Below, piece after piece: positions 1 to 11,657 of a stretch of DNA of 64,000 nucleotides. The notes under the pieces were generated by a model, which worked only from the letters and a program-made list of their open reading frames with translations, did no database searches and was not told the origin of the DNA. The position numbers and the translations under genes are program-made. The stretch's first letter is position 1, and every line of letters starts with the position of its first letter. The DNA is from Neodontobutis hainanensis (lineage: Eukaryota; Chordata; Actinopteri; Gobiiformes; Odontobutidae), in the NCBI GenBank assembly GCA_024349245.1, contig JALDNG010000026.1, positions 1,777,501 to 1,841,500 of the forward strand, written 5' to 3'.

Positions 1-365
1 GGAACCTATTGGATCAGCGAGACTGGTATCGTTCCTGCCTCTGGGAAACTACAGGCCCACACACACTTTAGCGCAGGTCAAAACAGTGGTGAGGCAAAAA
101 CAATAGAGGGGAGAAAAACTGACAGAATACACCCACACTGTTATGGCCACTGGCACGTCATGGCTAAATAATGGGATAGTTACTAGAGAGCCATTCACAG
201 ACACAGTGAAGCACCGTATCACTGCTCTGATTAAACACTTAACAAACCTCAAGTGTGAAAGAGCTGATTAAATGACCTCAAAATATTTTAGGTGAGAACA
301 AGACAGAGATTGGGAAAGACTGAAGTGTCATGCTGTGGGCAAATGCTGAGGCAACGGAAACCTAC

Positions 366-2624
366 CGCTGGGGTAGATGAGGATTGTGACAGGACAGTCA
401 TAAGTGTACTTGTCAGCCAGAGTGATGACGACGCTGGTGGCAGAGCGGGCCAGGGGATCAGCGTCGGCTCGAATGGCGTGAGAGGGGCTCTCCACACCTA
501 CATGACAATTACCACCACAGAAAGAAGCAGTGGAGATCCCAGAGAAGAAGGTTTGTATAATAACACTCTTCATAAATCTAGCATTGATTCACTTTCTAAC
601 CTGCAAGTAGGTAAGGGGCTCGTATCTCCAGCTGGAAGTTGAACTCATAGTCCATGGAGTTAATGGTCTCCTCTTCCAGCAGCGAGGTCAGACTCAGTTG
701 TGGGTAGTTAGGGGTTTGATCATGAGGACTGGAGGCACCGGTCTGTCTGTCCCGCCTACAATTGGTAAAGTAATATTTTATAACACACATTGCAGTGTCA
801 ACCCTTTATATCAGTCACCAACCAAAATCCCTTTGTGGCTTTTTCTGGTTTGATGACTTACATCCTGGAGAAGTTTGGGGACAGTCCCTGTTCCTCATTA
901 ATAGTCCTCTGAACACGTGGCGTACACACCGGTGGGGATGAGACCCGAATGCCACCGCTGGGCAGAGTGGAGAGTTCAGAGGAAGTGCTAACCAGAATAT
1001 GGACCGTCTCCATAGGAGGAATGGTCCCGAGGTTCACCACTAACACTGTCCTCTCCAGATCCTCATCCATCACTATGTGTCCTGTGAAAGCAGAAAGCAA
1101 TCATAGCAACTTTTAATTCTTCTTTCAGTTTGTCCTTTTAGTGTGTAGTGTGTACTTTGTGATTTCTATCTGTGAAAGGTGCTATATGAATAATGGTTAC
1201 TTACTTGAACAGACTCCTCACAGCCAAGTGGAGAGATTTTTATCATGCTTAAAGCTGACAACAATCACTATGTGGGCATTTTCATCTGACTTTCTTTTAT
1301 TAAGTAATGACTTATAAAAATAATAATAATAGCAATTAAAATTTAATAAAATAAATAAAAATAAATAATGATAATTCATTAATGATGCTAAAATGGCATG
1401 AATATTATCTGTATGCTTTATTAATTGTTGTAGTTTTCTTGTGTTTCTTCTGTTTTGTTTCTTTTTGTGAAATCATGTGGTGCTTTGGTTTGAATCTTTA
1501 AAAGGGCTCTCTCTCTCTCTCTCGGCAGAATAAACTAAACTAAACAATAAACTTATTTTACATAATGGATCGCTGAGGCTGTGGTAACACAAGATTTTTA
1601 GACTTTCTCTTGGTTTCTCTTACTCTCTCTAAAGTATTAAATTTGACAGTATTCACTTTCTATTTGCTATTGAAAGGATTTTATTTTTAAATTCAGAAAA
1701 GAATTCTGATGGTCAGACATTTGACAGCTCTGAATTTAAAGTGGCACTGCCTAACTTTTAGCTAGTAGCATCACATAACTTAAATATCCGAAAAGATACG
1801 TTCTCATATTAATTTAATGGTTCTTAGACACAGGTATGATTGTTTTTTCACTGACACAGTACCCACAGCTGGGTAGAAAACTCTGATAGAAATGATAAAT
1901 AATTCCACCGGAACAAGCAGACCTCTCCTGAGAGACAAACTAAGCAACAAGCAAAAAGAAGGAGTCGAAATAGGCCAATACACTGGACCCTAATTGAGTT
2001 TTATTCGTTCAAAACGCACTAAAATAACTTTCACAATACATGTTTTATTTATTTCTTCTGAGCTTGCCCTGTTTTAGATACCTCTCAAAAACATCTAGTG
2101 GCTAAAGGTTAGACAGTGCCGCTTCAATTTTATGTGTGTTTGACAATAACAAATGATGTATGCCAAAATCAACTCTGATGTAGGAAACTCGACCAGTGTT
2201 TGTAATAAGTGAATTTAAATACCGCCACAACTTTGGAGTGCTCCATTTTGTGTGTTGCAGCAATCTAGATGACAGTCTTCAATTTTTGCTTTGTCTTTAA
2301 TCTGCAGTGTAATAATCTGAGTGGATATCATTGCCTCAAAGCCCACAACAATGGCATTTTCTTCCAGAGGATAGATGAAGATTCCTGCAGGACAGCAACA
2401 GAGAAACAATACAGCAGTGTATGTTAACAAGGTTTATTTAGCTGAGGTAAACCTAGGCACGCTATTACCGCTGAAGAATACTCGCCTTCGATAGCATGAT
2501 CCTCTATATTTTCATAGGTCATGGAAGCTGTCATGGCCAGAGTGTACCCCCTGACACAGGACGTGATGTCAGAGACACTGAGGGGCAGGGCGCTCCTGTT
2601 CTCCTTGTTAATGAGGCCAGGCAT
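366..2624 (-). CDS. vwa5b1: VWA5B1, N-terminal part (VIT domain exons), runs off left edge
   Basis: Five coding exons on the minus strand: 2624-2486 (ATG at 2624), 2384-2223, 1081-862, 755-601 and 497-366, phases 1, 1, 2, 1, 1, all consistent. The translation starts MPGLINKENRSALPL and continues with SDITSCVRGY, YPLEENAIVVGFEA, DEDLERTVLVVNLGTIPPME, STSSELSTLPSGG, MDYEFNFQLEIRAPYLLAG and VESPSHAIRADA. This is the vault/inter-alpha-trypsin (VIT) domain of VWA5B1, agreeing with remembered human VWA5B1 exon by exon. The von Willebrand A domain and the C-terminus must lie left of base 1. The first intron (2485-2385) has a GC donor. A likely 5' UTR acceptor lies just upstream, exon starting at 2644. 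Cellular function is poorly known. VWA5B2 is the main alternative, but the MPGL start and UBXN10 nearby favour VWA5B1. Confidence 0.9.
1082..2222. other. VWA5B1 intron, AT-rich
   Basis: This 1.1-kb intron separates the second and third coding exons. It holds an AT-rich stretch near 1310-1380 and a short CT run at 1509-1523. I see no coding frame or recognisable mobile element in it. Confidence 0.6.
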
Positions 2625-5609
2625 GCTGCTCCTTGTTTACGATTCTGATGTTGATTGAGAAAGAAAATCCATAAAAAATTAAGCACATGTACATATCTTC
2701 AGAGACTGGCAGGAAAGTAAATGAAAGCTCATGCATATTCAACAATGTCTGAGGCAAAGTCAAGGAGCCTCAGCATGTGGGGCACAGTGAGTTATAGCTG
2801 CGCCTAAAATTTGGAGGGAAACAGCATAGCATACATGCCCCATATGAAATTACATTTGAGGTGGGAATACGATTAAGGAACAGCTGGAAACACTGACACT
2901 GAAGAAGAGAATTAAAATAAAGAGAACATTAAAACCTCTCATGGAGCATTGATATTTACGTAAAAGATATGATAAAACAATCTGTTTGTTCACTGTGTGT
3001 TCAACTGTGAATGCAAGCAATCTTCTCAAGGAGCAATCTTGGTTATATGCTGTCAACGGTCTGTCTCTGCATGACCAGAGCCTCAGCACAAGCTTGTTGG
3101 GAAATGATATGACGAAAGCAATTTCCATAGAGACAGCTCTGCTTGCTCTCCTGTAGACTGACCACTCTCCAAAGTGTGCCACCACCACTCACAATACAGT
3201 GAGTGATTGAAATTAAAACAACAGGTGCTCTGCCGTCTCAGTGGACCGTAACATTGTACGGTAATAAAAACAAATTGAGGTGCAGCTGCCACCAAAAATG
3301 AGACAATCAAAAACCTATGCAATGAAATAAGTACTTCTCAGTCGATACTGTACTCATGAATTTGAGTGGTCTTTCTGGACAAACAGGGTTTTAGGTGGTG
3401 AATGGTTATTAATGGTGAGGAAAAGGTCACGCTGATACAATTAGACAATTTTGCTGTGTCTCAACAGTGCCATCATGTGTTGAGACAAACACAGCTGGAG
3501 ACGGCTACATCTGCACACAACGTCAGGAGAACAAAACCAAAACAAATATATGTAACAGACAAAGCACAAAAACTACTTCTTACACCTGTTGAATTCAGCC
3601 TTAGAAGACAGAAAATGTCATGTTTAAGAATAAGGCTACATTTTAAAGAGCTGGCACTGACAGGTGAGATTTATTTCTCTTTTAGTAAATATTAATTAGT
3701 GTTAATAGTGGCAGTCCCAAGTCAGCTCGTCTTCTTTGGTTCTGCCACATGAATCATCCAGCCTTCCCTCGGGGTTTACTAAAAGACCAACAGACCACCA
3801 ACTCTGAACATTGTCCAACAGCTATGCATTACTCTTCTAGACTCATTAGTGTCAAACCACCACTGTGCAAACCACCTGTTGAAAACCTGTGTCCATGAAT
3901 CAGCATGGATCGCCACTAGTTTTAATCCTCATCTAGCTGACCTTTTCTTTCTGACAGTGATGTATATTTTTGCATGATTACTAGCAATAAGTGGAGAAAG
4001 ACACACCATTTGGCATGCACATGCATCTATTCTCATCCCAGAATCTAACCTTATAATCTTACCTTTCATTTGTGTCAACGGGGTATACAGCAAGGAGCTC
4101 TGTCTGTCAGAAGTCCACTTATCATGAAAGATATTCTCCTTCTCCGACCCCTTTTTGTCCTCCCTCTCTCTCTTTCTGTCTCTGTGGCGTAGGGGGAGTG
4201 CTGCCACAGGTGGCTCAAACTACAGATGCGGCAGCCACATCGGTGGGAAGCTGTACAATGCAAAAGAAGGGAAGGTAGTTGGCAGTCGCACAGCAACATG
4301 TAGTTACAAATAGTGTTTCATTTTTTTTCTCCCCTCCTCCTTCTAGTGTCTGCTGGAGTTGAAGGGTTTTCAGAAAGAGACGGGGAGAGAAAGAGGGGCT
4401 GACACATTGGGTCCAGTCTTGCCAATAAACATCCCCTTTCTCATCCCCTACCTACGCATTCACAGCATCAGCACCACCCACTCACTCACTCACTCCATCC
4501 CATCTTGAAACCGATGCCAGGAGGAACCGTTCACACATCCTTTTTGATAGCCCAGGGATCAGGGTAAATGGCAGGAGGTGAGACAAATAAAGGCTTGGAG
4601 CAACAGATGGGTAGTAGGGGTGCACATCCCCGGATATCACCTTGTATTCTCTTGCTTACTGCATGCGTCTTTTTTTTCACCCTCAGTCCGTACCCTGGTG
4701 TGACTGGAAAGCCCTCAATGTTTTTAATCCAGTGTGGGGGTGTGGCTGACACTGTGTTTTTTTGATCACTCGGTTGGATCCATCGGTTTTCAGCAAGGTT
4801 ACCATGACAATTAATATGTGTTTATAAAACCATTTTGTAGCCCTGAGAATGTGTCTCTCTCTGTTTGTGTGTCAGGGTGTGGGTGGGTCGGCTGAAACTC
4901 AGCATCCGCCTCCAAATTGAATTAACCTGCAGCCGATAAAACTCAGTCGGTACACCTCCCCCTTCCATCCTCTGTTTCTCATGCCTCTCAGTCACAAACC
5001 AGAAAAAAACTGAATAGAAATAATAAATATATTCAGGCTGTTTTTCATTAGACCTGTCATAAAAACAAATTAATTATTATAATTATCATGTCATGTTAGT
5101 TTTCCTAAAATTTATTGTTGTGTTGTAGTGTTGAAGAACATATACAGACAACATATACATTTTTTACATATGGGTCTAGGACATAAAGGATATAACATTT
5201 TGAACCAGGTTATTACCAATATATTATGAGTGTGTTTGCGTTTTCTTTTCATTTGCATCAAAATTGAGAAATTGACAATACCCTTTTGTCAGGAAAATAA
5301 GCTTTATTGCTGCTTCCCAAGCATATAAATGAACTAATACCTAAACAAAGGCAATATCAAAATGACAAGACATCTGAAAAACAACAACAATAAAACCATA
5401 GCCCTCAAATGTAAAGCAATCAATAATTCCCTTTCAAATTATTCCCATAAGACCTGGAACCAACAACAACTAAAGAAAATGAATAGATAAATTGTAGTTG
5501 ATTTTGTTTGAATTACTGTAAATATATATATAATGTATGTGTAATGTGTAATATATACTGTACAGTGTAAACATAAGCAGCCAAAAGAAAAAAATGTGGC
5601 TTTGTTCAC

Positions 5610-5722
5610 TGGTTTAGTCTTGGGTTTAGTCTTGGTTTAGTCCTGAGTTTAGTCCCAGTTTAGACTTGATTGAGTCTTGGTTTAGTCCTGGGTTTAGCCC
5701 TGGTTTAGACCTGGTTTAGTCA
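5610..5722. repeat. Degenerate GGTTTAGTCYTG minisatellite
   Basis: About nine imperfect units of 11-13 bases built on the core GGTTTAGTCYTG or GGTTTAGACCTG follow head to tail. A shorter array of the same motif occurs at about 16990-17055, inside a probable DNA transposon in the INTS11 intron, which suggests that both came from one dispersed element. Confidence 0.8.
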
Positions 5723-5739
5723 TCTTTACTGCCTGTATC

Positions 5740-6190
5740 AGGTGCTCAATCTAAGAACGATAGGACATCTGTGAAAGCGTATTTAGTATGTCAGACCACT
5801 TATTAAGAAACACAATCTTGTAACAACTCAAAGGTACTACATCTGCCTCTAATTTGACCGCCTCCGATGCCAAGAAAAAATAAATTATTCCAGGAATCAC
5901 TTATGGCTAAACTTTTTATATCTATTCCACCAAGTAAACCTAACAACAGAGGTGTGACGATCTTACCTGCAATTCATTCCTTGGCAATCATACTAAGAAT
6001 AATAGCCTATTATCCTTAGTTTGAGTGCCAGGAATTGCAGATAATAGGGCATTTTTAGGATACCAGACCAAATTTGAAGAACCACGGCATGGCAACAACT
6101 TTTCACATCTGCCACTAATTTGTGCACCTCTGATGCAAAAAAAAGAAGAATCGTTCAAGGAATTACTTAGGGCTAAACATTTAACTTAAT
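5740..6190. repeat. Diverged tandem duplication, two copies of about 170-190 bp
   Basis: The segments at about 5755-5925 and 6040-6185 align in the same order and orientation. Shared blocks include CAGACCA, ACAACT, CATCTGCC, CTAATTTG, GATGC, AGGAAT, ACTTA and GGCTAAAC. Divergence is substantial, so the event is old. Copy boundaries are approximate, and I do not recognise the source sequence. Confidence 0.75.
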
Positions 6191-6961
6191 TCCTTTTTTT
6201 CTTGTTTTCTTTATTTTCCCCCAACACTAAAATAAACGAGCCACCCCTTTGAATAAAATAGTTAAAAAACTAGGACAAACAACTTCCACTATGTTAAATT
6301 TACATTTTGCATAATCAAAATGTCTGGATAAAGCAAAATAGCATCAATAGTTTACAGCTTTTATGTGGCACATACGTCAGTGGTGAATCTATGAATGTGA
6401 TGCAGGAGATGGGTGTGTCACCTGTGTGTCACACGAGTCCCCGAAAAAAGGCGGGAATATTTAGACGCCTTCACAGGATTACGTTTTTTTTTTATATAAT
6501 TTTGCTAATATGCTGATACGGGAAACGTTTTTTTTTTCTTGGCAACCATTTAGCAACATAACACAAAAGCAAAATATAAAAACACAAAAAATACGGGATA
6601 TTAACATTTGACCTATTAGTAGAACCTATAAATATAGTCTTCAAAGATCCGTCAAAATACAAATAAATAAATACATAAATATATAATAATCTTAATTTAC
6701 ATTCTTATATTGGTCGTATCACTGATTATTATCATGACCTGCCATGTTTTATTCACGTGACACGTGTAGAAAATTCTCAGTGTGGCTAAACCACAATCAC
6801 TGCTTTGAACACAACACCACTGGAGAATAATCCACTGGTCTGGGGTTGGTTCGGGTCAACAGCCATTTGCCCGTTGTCACGCACGTTAGTCTGGCTCTCA
6901 TCAAACCTTTTTCACAAATTTATATATTGGTTAGAAAGCTATACACAATAAATACTCGAAA

Positions 6962-9882
6962 ATGTCTGAGGACTCGTGGGCGGTTTCAGTCGACGCCCAA
7001 GAAGCCACAACTGTACCGATACAGGTACGTTTTATCGGAGCTGTCGATGGGAAATTTGAAAACAAAAAAGTCCGTTAGCAGGCTAGCTCACCTGCTACCT
7101 AGCTTAAGTGCTGTCACTGTAGTGTGACCTGGTTAACTCGTTTGTGGCTAATTGATCAGTCATTATTGTGTCAGTTTGTTTTTGTTTTTTTTCTGACCAG
7201 TTTGCAAAGAAAGGAGAGCAATTAAGTGTCCCGTGTAACCCGAAACCTGACATAAATGGTAATTAATTTACATTTGTTTGTACTATCACTATGTCAAAAT
7301 TAGTGTTTAAAAGTCTGTCATTTTATTTGAATAAGTCAAACAGTATAAAGTAAAATACTGAAGAGAAAACTAAATGCATACAAAATACATTCAGAATTAT
7401 CAGAATTGATAAAGTCACTTGGAATTAGAGACGAAACGTCTTCACTTTGAAAACTGAGTCCAAATGCTTTTACTTTGACCTTTTTTTTCGAGATGTCCTG
7501 GATGACTGAGAACCTCCACAGACATACAAATAACTCAAACAAGCCTGATTTGGCTCCCTCAGTTTTCTCAAGTTTACCTATAATTGTTTGACCGTACTGC
7601 AAGAAAATAGGATGCACACATTTTATTGAAAGATGTTTTTTTTGTAACATGATCGATTGTTTTTCTGGTCACCTAAGGAAACATCATACCAAGGAAGTCT
7701 TTCAGCTCAGGAGATGGGAACAGAGTCAGCGGTGGAGGAGGGGTAGCGTACAGGGATAAAATTGATCCGGCAAAGCAGTCTTTGTTGAATAAACTCATTC
7801 GACATACTTTAGTGAAAAACAACAACCAAGTGGAGGTCCTGCAGCGAGACCCCAACTCGCCTCTGTTCTCTGTGAAGACATTTGAGGAGCTGAGATTGTG
7901 AGTGTGTGTCTTCCCTTTTTATCAGAGTAGTGTTTAGTCCTGCTTATTATTTATTTGACTTAATTTGCTCCTTAGGAAACCTGAGCTGCTGAAGGGGATT
8001 TACAGCATTGGTTTTAACAGACCATCCCGAATTCAGGAGAGTGCCTTACCCATGATGTTAGCTCAGCCGTGAGTTTATTGCAGCCCAGTTTATCCAAAAT
8101 GAAATTGCCTTATTAAAAAGTAAATGTCCAAAAATGTTGATGAGCTCAGATGGTTTACATATTTTGTTGAAATGATTTGTTTAGCAAACTGAATGCTAGT
8201 TTAGGTTAATAAAATGATATGTAGTCAGTGGTAATTTTGCACATACCTCTTTGTATATTTGCATTCAATGATTGTTTTGTTTAGTCCTCAGAATCTAATT
8301 GCACAGTCACAGTCTGGCACTGGAAAGACTGCAGCTTTTTCCCTGGCTATGCTAAGCCGTGTAAACCCTGCCAACAAGTGGACACAGGTGATAACTGTGT
8401 ATAGTTACAGTAAAGAATTTCTGTAAGCACTGTTTTTACAAGGTATTTGTTGCTTTCAGTGCCTCTGCATAGCTCCAACATATGAGCTTGCTTTGCAAAT
8501 TGGTCAAGTAATTGAGCAGATGGGGCAGTTTTATCCTGATGTGAAACTAAAATATGCCATCCGGGGCAACAGAGGTGAGACAATGTGATAATAACAAAAT
8601 GGTGTAGTTTTATGTATGAGATGTTTTATTGTGGGTGTTTGTTTTACAAATGTGTTTTTATTTTAAGCAATGACAGGGGCAATGCTGGAGGAGCAGATTG
8701 TAATTGGAACGCCGGGTACACTCCTGGACTGGTGCCACAAGTACAAGGTCATCAACCCCAAGAAGATTACTGTGTTTGTGCTGGATGAGGCTGATGTGAT
8801 GATTGCGACACAGGGTCACCAAGACCAGAGTATTCGCATTCAGAGGTAATAGACACGTACAAGCAATAGATTTATCCAGATTGTTTTTTTTCTGTTACAA
8901 TGTTTATTATGATTGTATTAACAAACAAGACTGCTGTCGGAGGACTGCCAGATGCTTCTTTTTTCTGCAACCTTTGAGGACTCTGTGTGGAGATTCGCAG
9001 AGCGTGTGGTCCCTGACCCTAACATCATCAGATTGAGGCGTGAAGAGGAGACTTTAGACACCATCAAACAGTTCTATGTGGTCTGTAGTGAGAAGGAGGA
9101 CAAGTTCACAGCGCTTTGCAATTTATATGCATGCCTTACCATTGCACAAGCAATGATCTTCTGTCATGTAAGTCAGCCTGGTCATGTTTGTTTAAAATTT
9201 AAACATAATAGATCTTCTTTTCTGGATCTTCAAGATGAAGTTTAATGATAACTTCTCGTCTACTTTTTCACTTATTTAGACCCGCAAAATGGCAGCTTGG
9301 TTGACTGCAAAACTGACCCAAGAAGGGCACCAGGTGTCTCTGCTGAGTGGGGAATTGAATGTGGAGCAGAGAGCTGCAGTCATTGAGAGGTTTAGGAATG
9401 GCAAAGAGAAGGTGCTTGTGACAACAAATGTGTGCTCTAGAGGTAAGACAAATTATGATGTATTTATATTGACATGTATATAAAGTGAGGTGAGAAGTAC
9501 TACTGTTGTTTGTGATAGCAGGCATTGATGTTGAGCAAGTGTCCATTGTGGTCAACTTTGACCTCCCTATGGACATAGACGGGAATGCTGACAATGAGAC
9601 GTACCTCCATCGGATTGGCCGCACTGGGCGATTTGGCAAAAGGGGTTTTGCTGTGAATATGGTTGACAGCCAACACAGCTTGGACCTGCTTCACCAGATT
9701 GAGATGCATTTCAGTATGTTCCTTTCCCTCAATTTTAAATTGTTATGTAAAACAGTAGTCTTTAACAGTTTTTTTTTCTATATTATATAAACAGTTTTTT
9801 TTACTTTTGTGTTCCCACAGACAGGAAAATCACAAAACTTGACACTGACAATCTTGAAGAAATGGAAAGGCTGATGGTCTGA
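6962..9882 (+). CDS. ddx19: DDX19-type DEAD-box RNA helicase
   Basis: Eleven exons: 6962-7024, 7201-7258, 7678-7897, 7976-8068, 8285-8387, 8460-8574, 8668-8845, 8930-9167, 9280-9442, 9522-9713 and 9821-9882. All have GT-AG borders and matching phases, giving 494 residues; human DDX19 proteins are about 480. Visible motifs are the Q-motif region GFNRPSRIQ, Walker A SQSGTGKT (about 153-160), DEAD (257-260), SAT (289-291), [10 protein letters not shown] and HRIGRTGR (440-447). By family knowledge, DDX19 acts at the cytoplasmic face of the nuclear pore with Gle1 and Nup214 to strip export factors from mRNA. The N-terminus [15 protein letters not shown] matches DDX19 rather than the paralogue DDX25, although some C-terminal positions are DDX25-like. 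An insert rich in Gly and Ser after residue 40 differs from human. Confidence 0.95.
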
Positions 9883-10341
9883 TTTCTAAGTGCACTACCT
9901 ATTACTGAAGCAGTTGGTGCAGTATCTCAAATTTGTCTTGAGTCCTTGAAGGGTTCAGTGTGTATAAACTATTGAGGCTTGTTTTTATAGCACTTATTGC
10001 ATGCACCTTTTTATTTTTACATTTGTGTGTGGCTAAAGTCACCTTTTTTATATTAGTCCTCCTGAGACTAAAACAAACCACCTATTGTTAAACCAGTACT
10101 TTGGTTGACGGTTTGCAGTGATATTTGATTTTCTGAGTGAATTTTGCTGTACAATGGATGGGCTTAAGTCATCTCCAGGCCTTTGCGTGACTTTGCATGA
10201 AAGTCGAGTTTAAAAAAAATCCTTAAGTGACTTAGACATTTTTAAGTTGATTTGCCTTCTGTTATGCAGGACATAGGTAGTATATACTGTTGTTACCATG
10301 TTTCTTAATTTGCCATTATATCAGCTTGGTGTGTCAAATAT

Positions 10342-10347
10342 TTTATT
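10342..10347 (-). terminator. Possible UBXN10 poly(A) signal inside the DDX19 3' UTR
   Basis: On the minus strand AATAAA lies about 424 nt after the UBXN10 stop codon. If used, the UBXN10 and DDX19 3' UTRs overlap antisense by roughly 240 nt. Other minus-strand hexamers lie further downstream, for example near 10010. Confidence 0.4.
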
Positions 10348-10565
10348 TTGTTCAGGTTTTGTTTGCATAAAAAAAAACATTGTGACAAAGAAGGTTGAGA
10401 TCTGCTGAGATGCTTTTTACACATGACACCTTTTTTCTTGTTCTGATTATTTATCAAATAAGGTGATACTCTCAATGTCATTTTGTGAAATTGACCATTA
10501 ATAACATGTTAAAGAATTTAAGATGTTACAAACTTTTCTTCTCTTTACTGCTTGTATTATGTTCA

Positions 10566-10571
10566 AATAAA
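10566..10571 (+). terminator. Probable DDX19 poly(A) signal
   Basis: AATAAA lies about 685 nt after the DDX19 stop codon, at the end of an AT-rich 3' UTR. It is the first canonical hexamer seen on this strand after the stop. Confidence 0.6.
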
Positions 10572-10770
10572 AAAAAAATCAAGTAACAGACATTTTAAAG
10601 TGTGATTGACAGAAATACAAAATATGGAAACATTTATGTATTAAATTTGGTAAATATTTAAGGTAATATGGCATACAAGACAAACATGGATTAAAAATAA
10701 AAAAATACTGTATCTCAAATAAATCTATACGTTTCAATGTACAAGACAATATAAATATAAACCTTTGGAC

Positions 10771-11472
10771 TCAATCGTCCACAGCACTTTCATGCTGAAA
10801 GATGCATAGCACTGATCTGTTAAGTATGCCACACTGGCTCAGGGTCATGCTCATGTCTGTAAAGGTTCTGCGTGGGATTTCCATGGTTTCAATAGATGCC
10901 TCTCCATACTTCACACCATATTTTGCCTCTGCACAAGTTCTCACCTTAAGCAGAGTGTCAGTTGAGTGAAAGTGCTGTTGAAACCTTTTACCAGTTGGTT
11001 CTCTGATAGCTAGCAGCAGACTGTCAGTGGGACATGCTGAAGAAGTGTGTTCTGTGGTCACTCCTGGGTCTGATAGCTCAACCTTCCTGTCTTCCCCAGG
11101 GCCTAAACTCTGGCTTCCCTTCAGAAAGGTCCCATCTGTAAGTTTGAGGCTGGACAGTTCTCTATCCAGGTCTGCCCCAGGACTATGCTCTGACCGCTTC
11201 CTTTCTATGGATGGCAGGACCTTGTACTTGTTTAAAGACTGCGGTGGGCCAGTAGGCGCGTTGTGCAGTGTTTGTAGATCTGGCTCTTCACTCACTTGGT
11301 TGGACTGGAACAACACAGGTTGAGACTGTGATCGAATATTTGTGTCCCGTCGGCCATACTCAAGAAATATAGAAGAGGCGTGTGGCTGCGGGTCACTTTC
11401 TGAGTTTAGAGGACTGTTAGCCATAGTAGTCCTGCTTCGTCCTTTGGATGACTTTGGCCTTGTTAAATGCAT
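10771..11472 (-). CDS. ubxn10: UBX domain protein 10, ciliary p97/VCP adaptor
   Basis: A single coding exon gives 233 residues; human UBXN10 has about 280 and a longer N-terminus. Matching blocks are the start MHLTRPKSSKGRSRT, the central LNKYKVLPSI and the C-terminal UBX region (about 150-233), which contains LLLAIREPTGKRFQQHF and SIETMEIPRRTFTDM. The p97-binding FPR loop of typical UBX domains reads IPRR here, as the human protein has VPRR. UBXN10 is known to link p97/VCP to intraflagellar transport complex B and to be needed for ciliogenesis. A probable 5' UTR exon ends at 11557 (donor GTAAGT), joining an acceptor just before 11476. The gene is convergent with DDX19, and its upstream region carries X-box-like sites. 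Confidence 0.93.
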   Translation of the reverse strand: MHLTRPKSSKGRSRTTMANSPLNSESDPQPHASSIFLEYGRRDTNIRSQSQPVLFQSNQVSEEPDLQTLHNAPTGPPQSLNKYKVLPSIERKRSEHSPGADLDRELSSLKLTDGTFLKGSQSLGPGEDRKVELSDPGVTTEHTSSACPTDSLLLAIREPTGKRFQQHFHSTDTLLKVRTCAEAKYGVKYGEASIETMEIPRRTFTDMSMTLSQCGILNRSVLCIFQHESAVDD

Positions 11473-11476
11473 AACT

Positions 11477-11557
11477 CTGCGATATTTTCCAGAGGCAGGA
11501 ATATGTATATCCTATACACAAGCTAACCACTTACAGACGATACAAAAAGGACTTACC
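11477..11557 (-). other. UBXN10 5' UTR splice junction with an overlapping uORF
   Basis: A strong minus-strand donor (GTAAGT, 11556-11551) follows an ATG at 11559-11557. The likely acceptor CGCAG ends at 11477. Splicing would join that ATG to exon 2 in a different frame, giving a roughly 20-codon uORF that overlaps the true ATG at 11472. The acceptor pyrimidine tract is weak, so this splice is inferred only. Confidence 0.45.
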
Positions 11558-11657
11558 ATGGATCTAAAATACAAGCTCAGTAAGTGAAATCGCAAAATGA
11601 CAACTTGAAGGTTGCTTTTAGTTTCAGCAGGAAGTACTCAAACTCGGCGTCAGCGCA

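Larger units (their letters stand above)
2645..6961. other. Intergenic region between divergent VWA5B1 and DDX19
   Basis: This 4.3-kb stretch separates two divergently transcribed genes, so it holds both promoters. It contains a degenerate minisatellite (about 5610-5722) and an old direct duplication (about 5740-5930 and 6030-6190), listed separately. CACGTG-like E-boxes occur near 6756-6767, about 200 bp upstream of the helicase start codon. I find no convincing exon. The open frames at 2850-3322, 3402-3695 and 3929-4299 show no splice support and no family similarity. Confidence 0.6.

Noticed and set aside
6962..9882. Calling the helicase DDX25
   Set aside because: The N-terminus [12 protein letters not shown] and most motifs match DDX19 better; only scattered C-terminal residues are DDX25-like.
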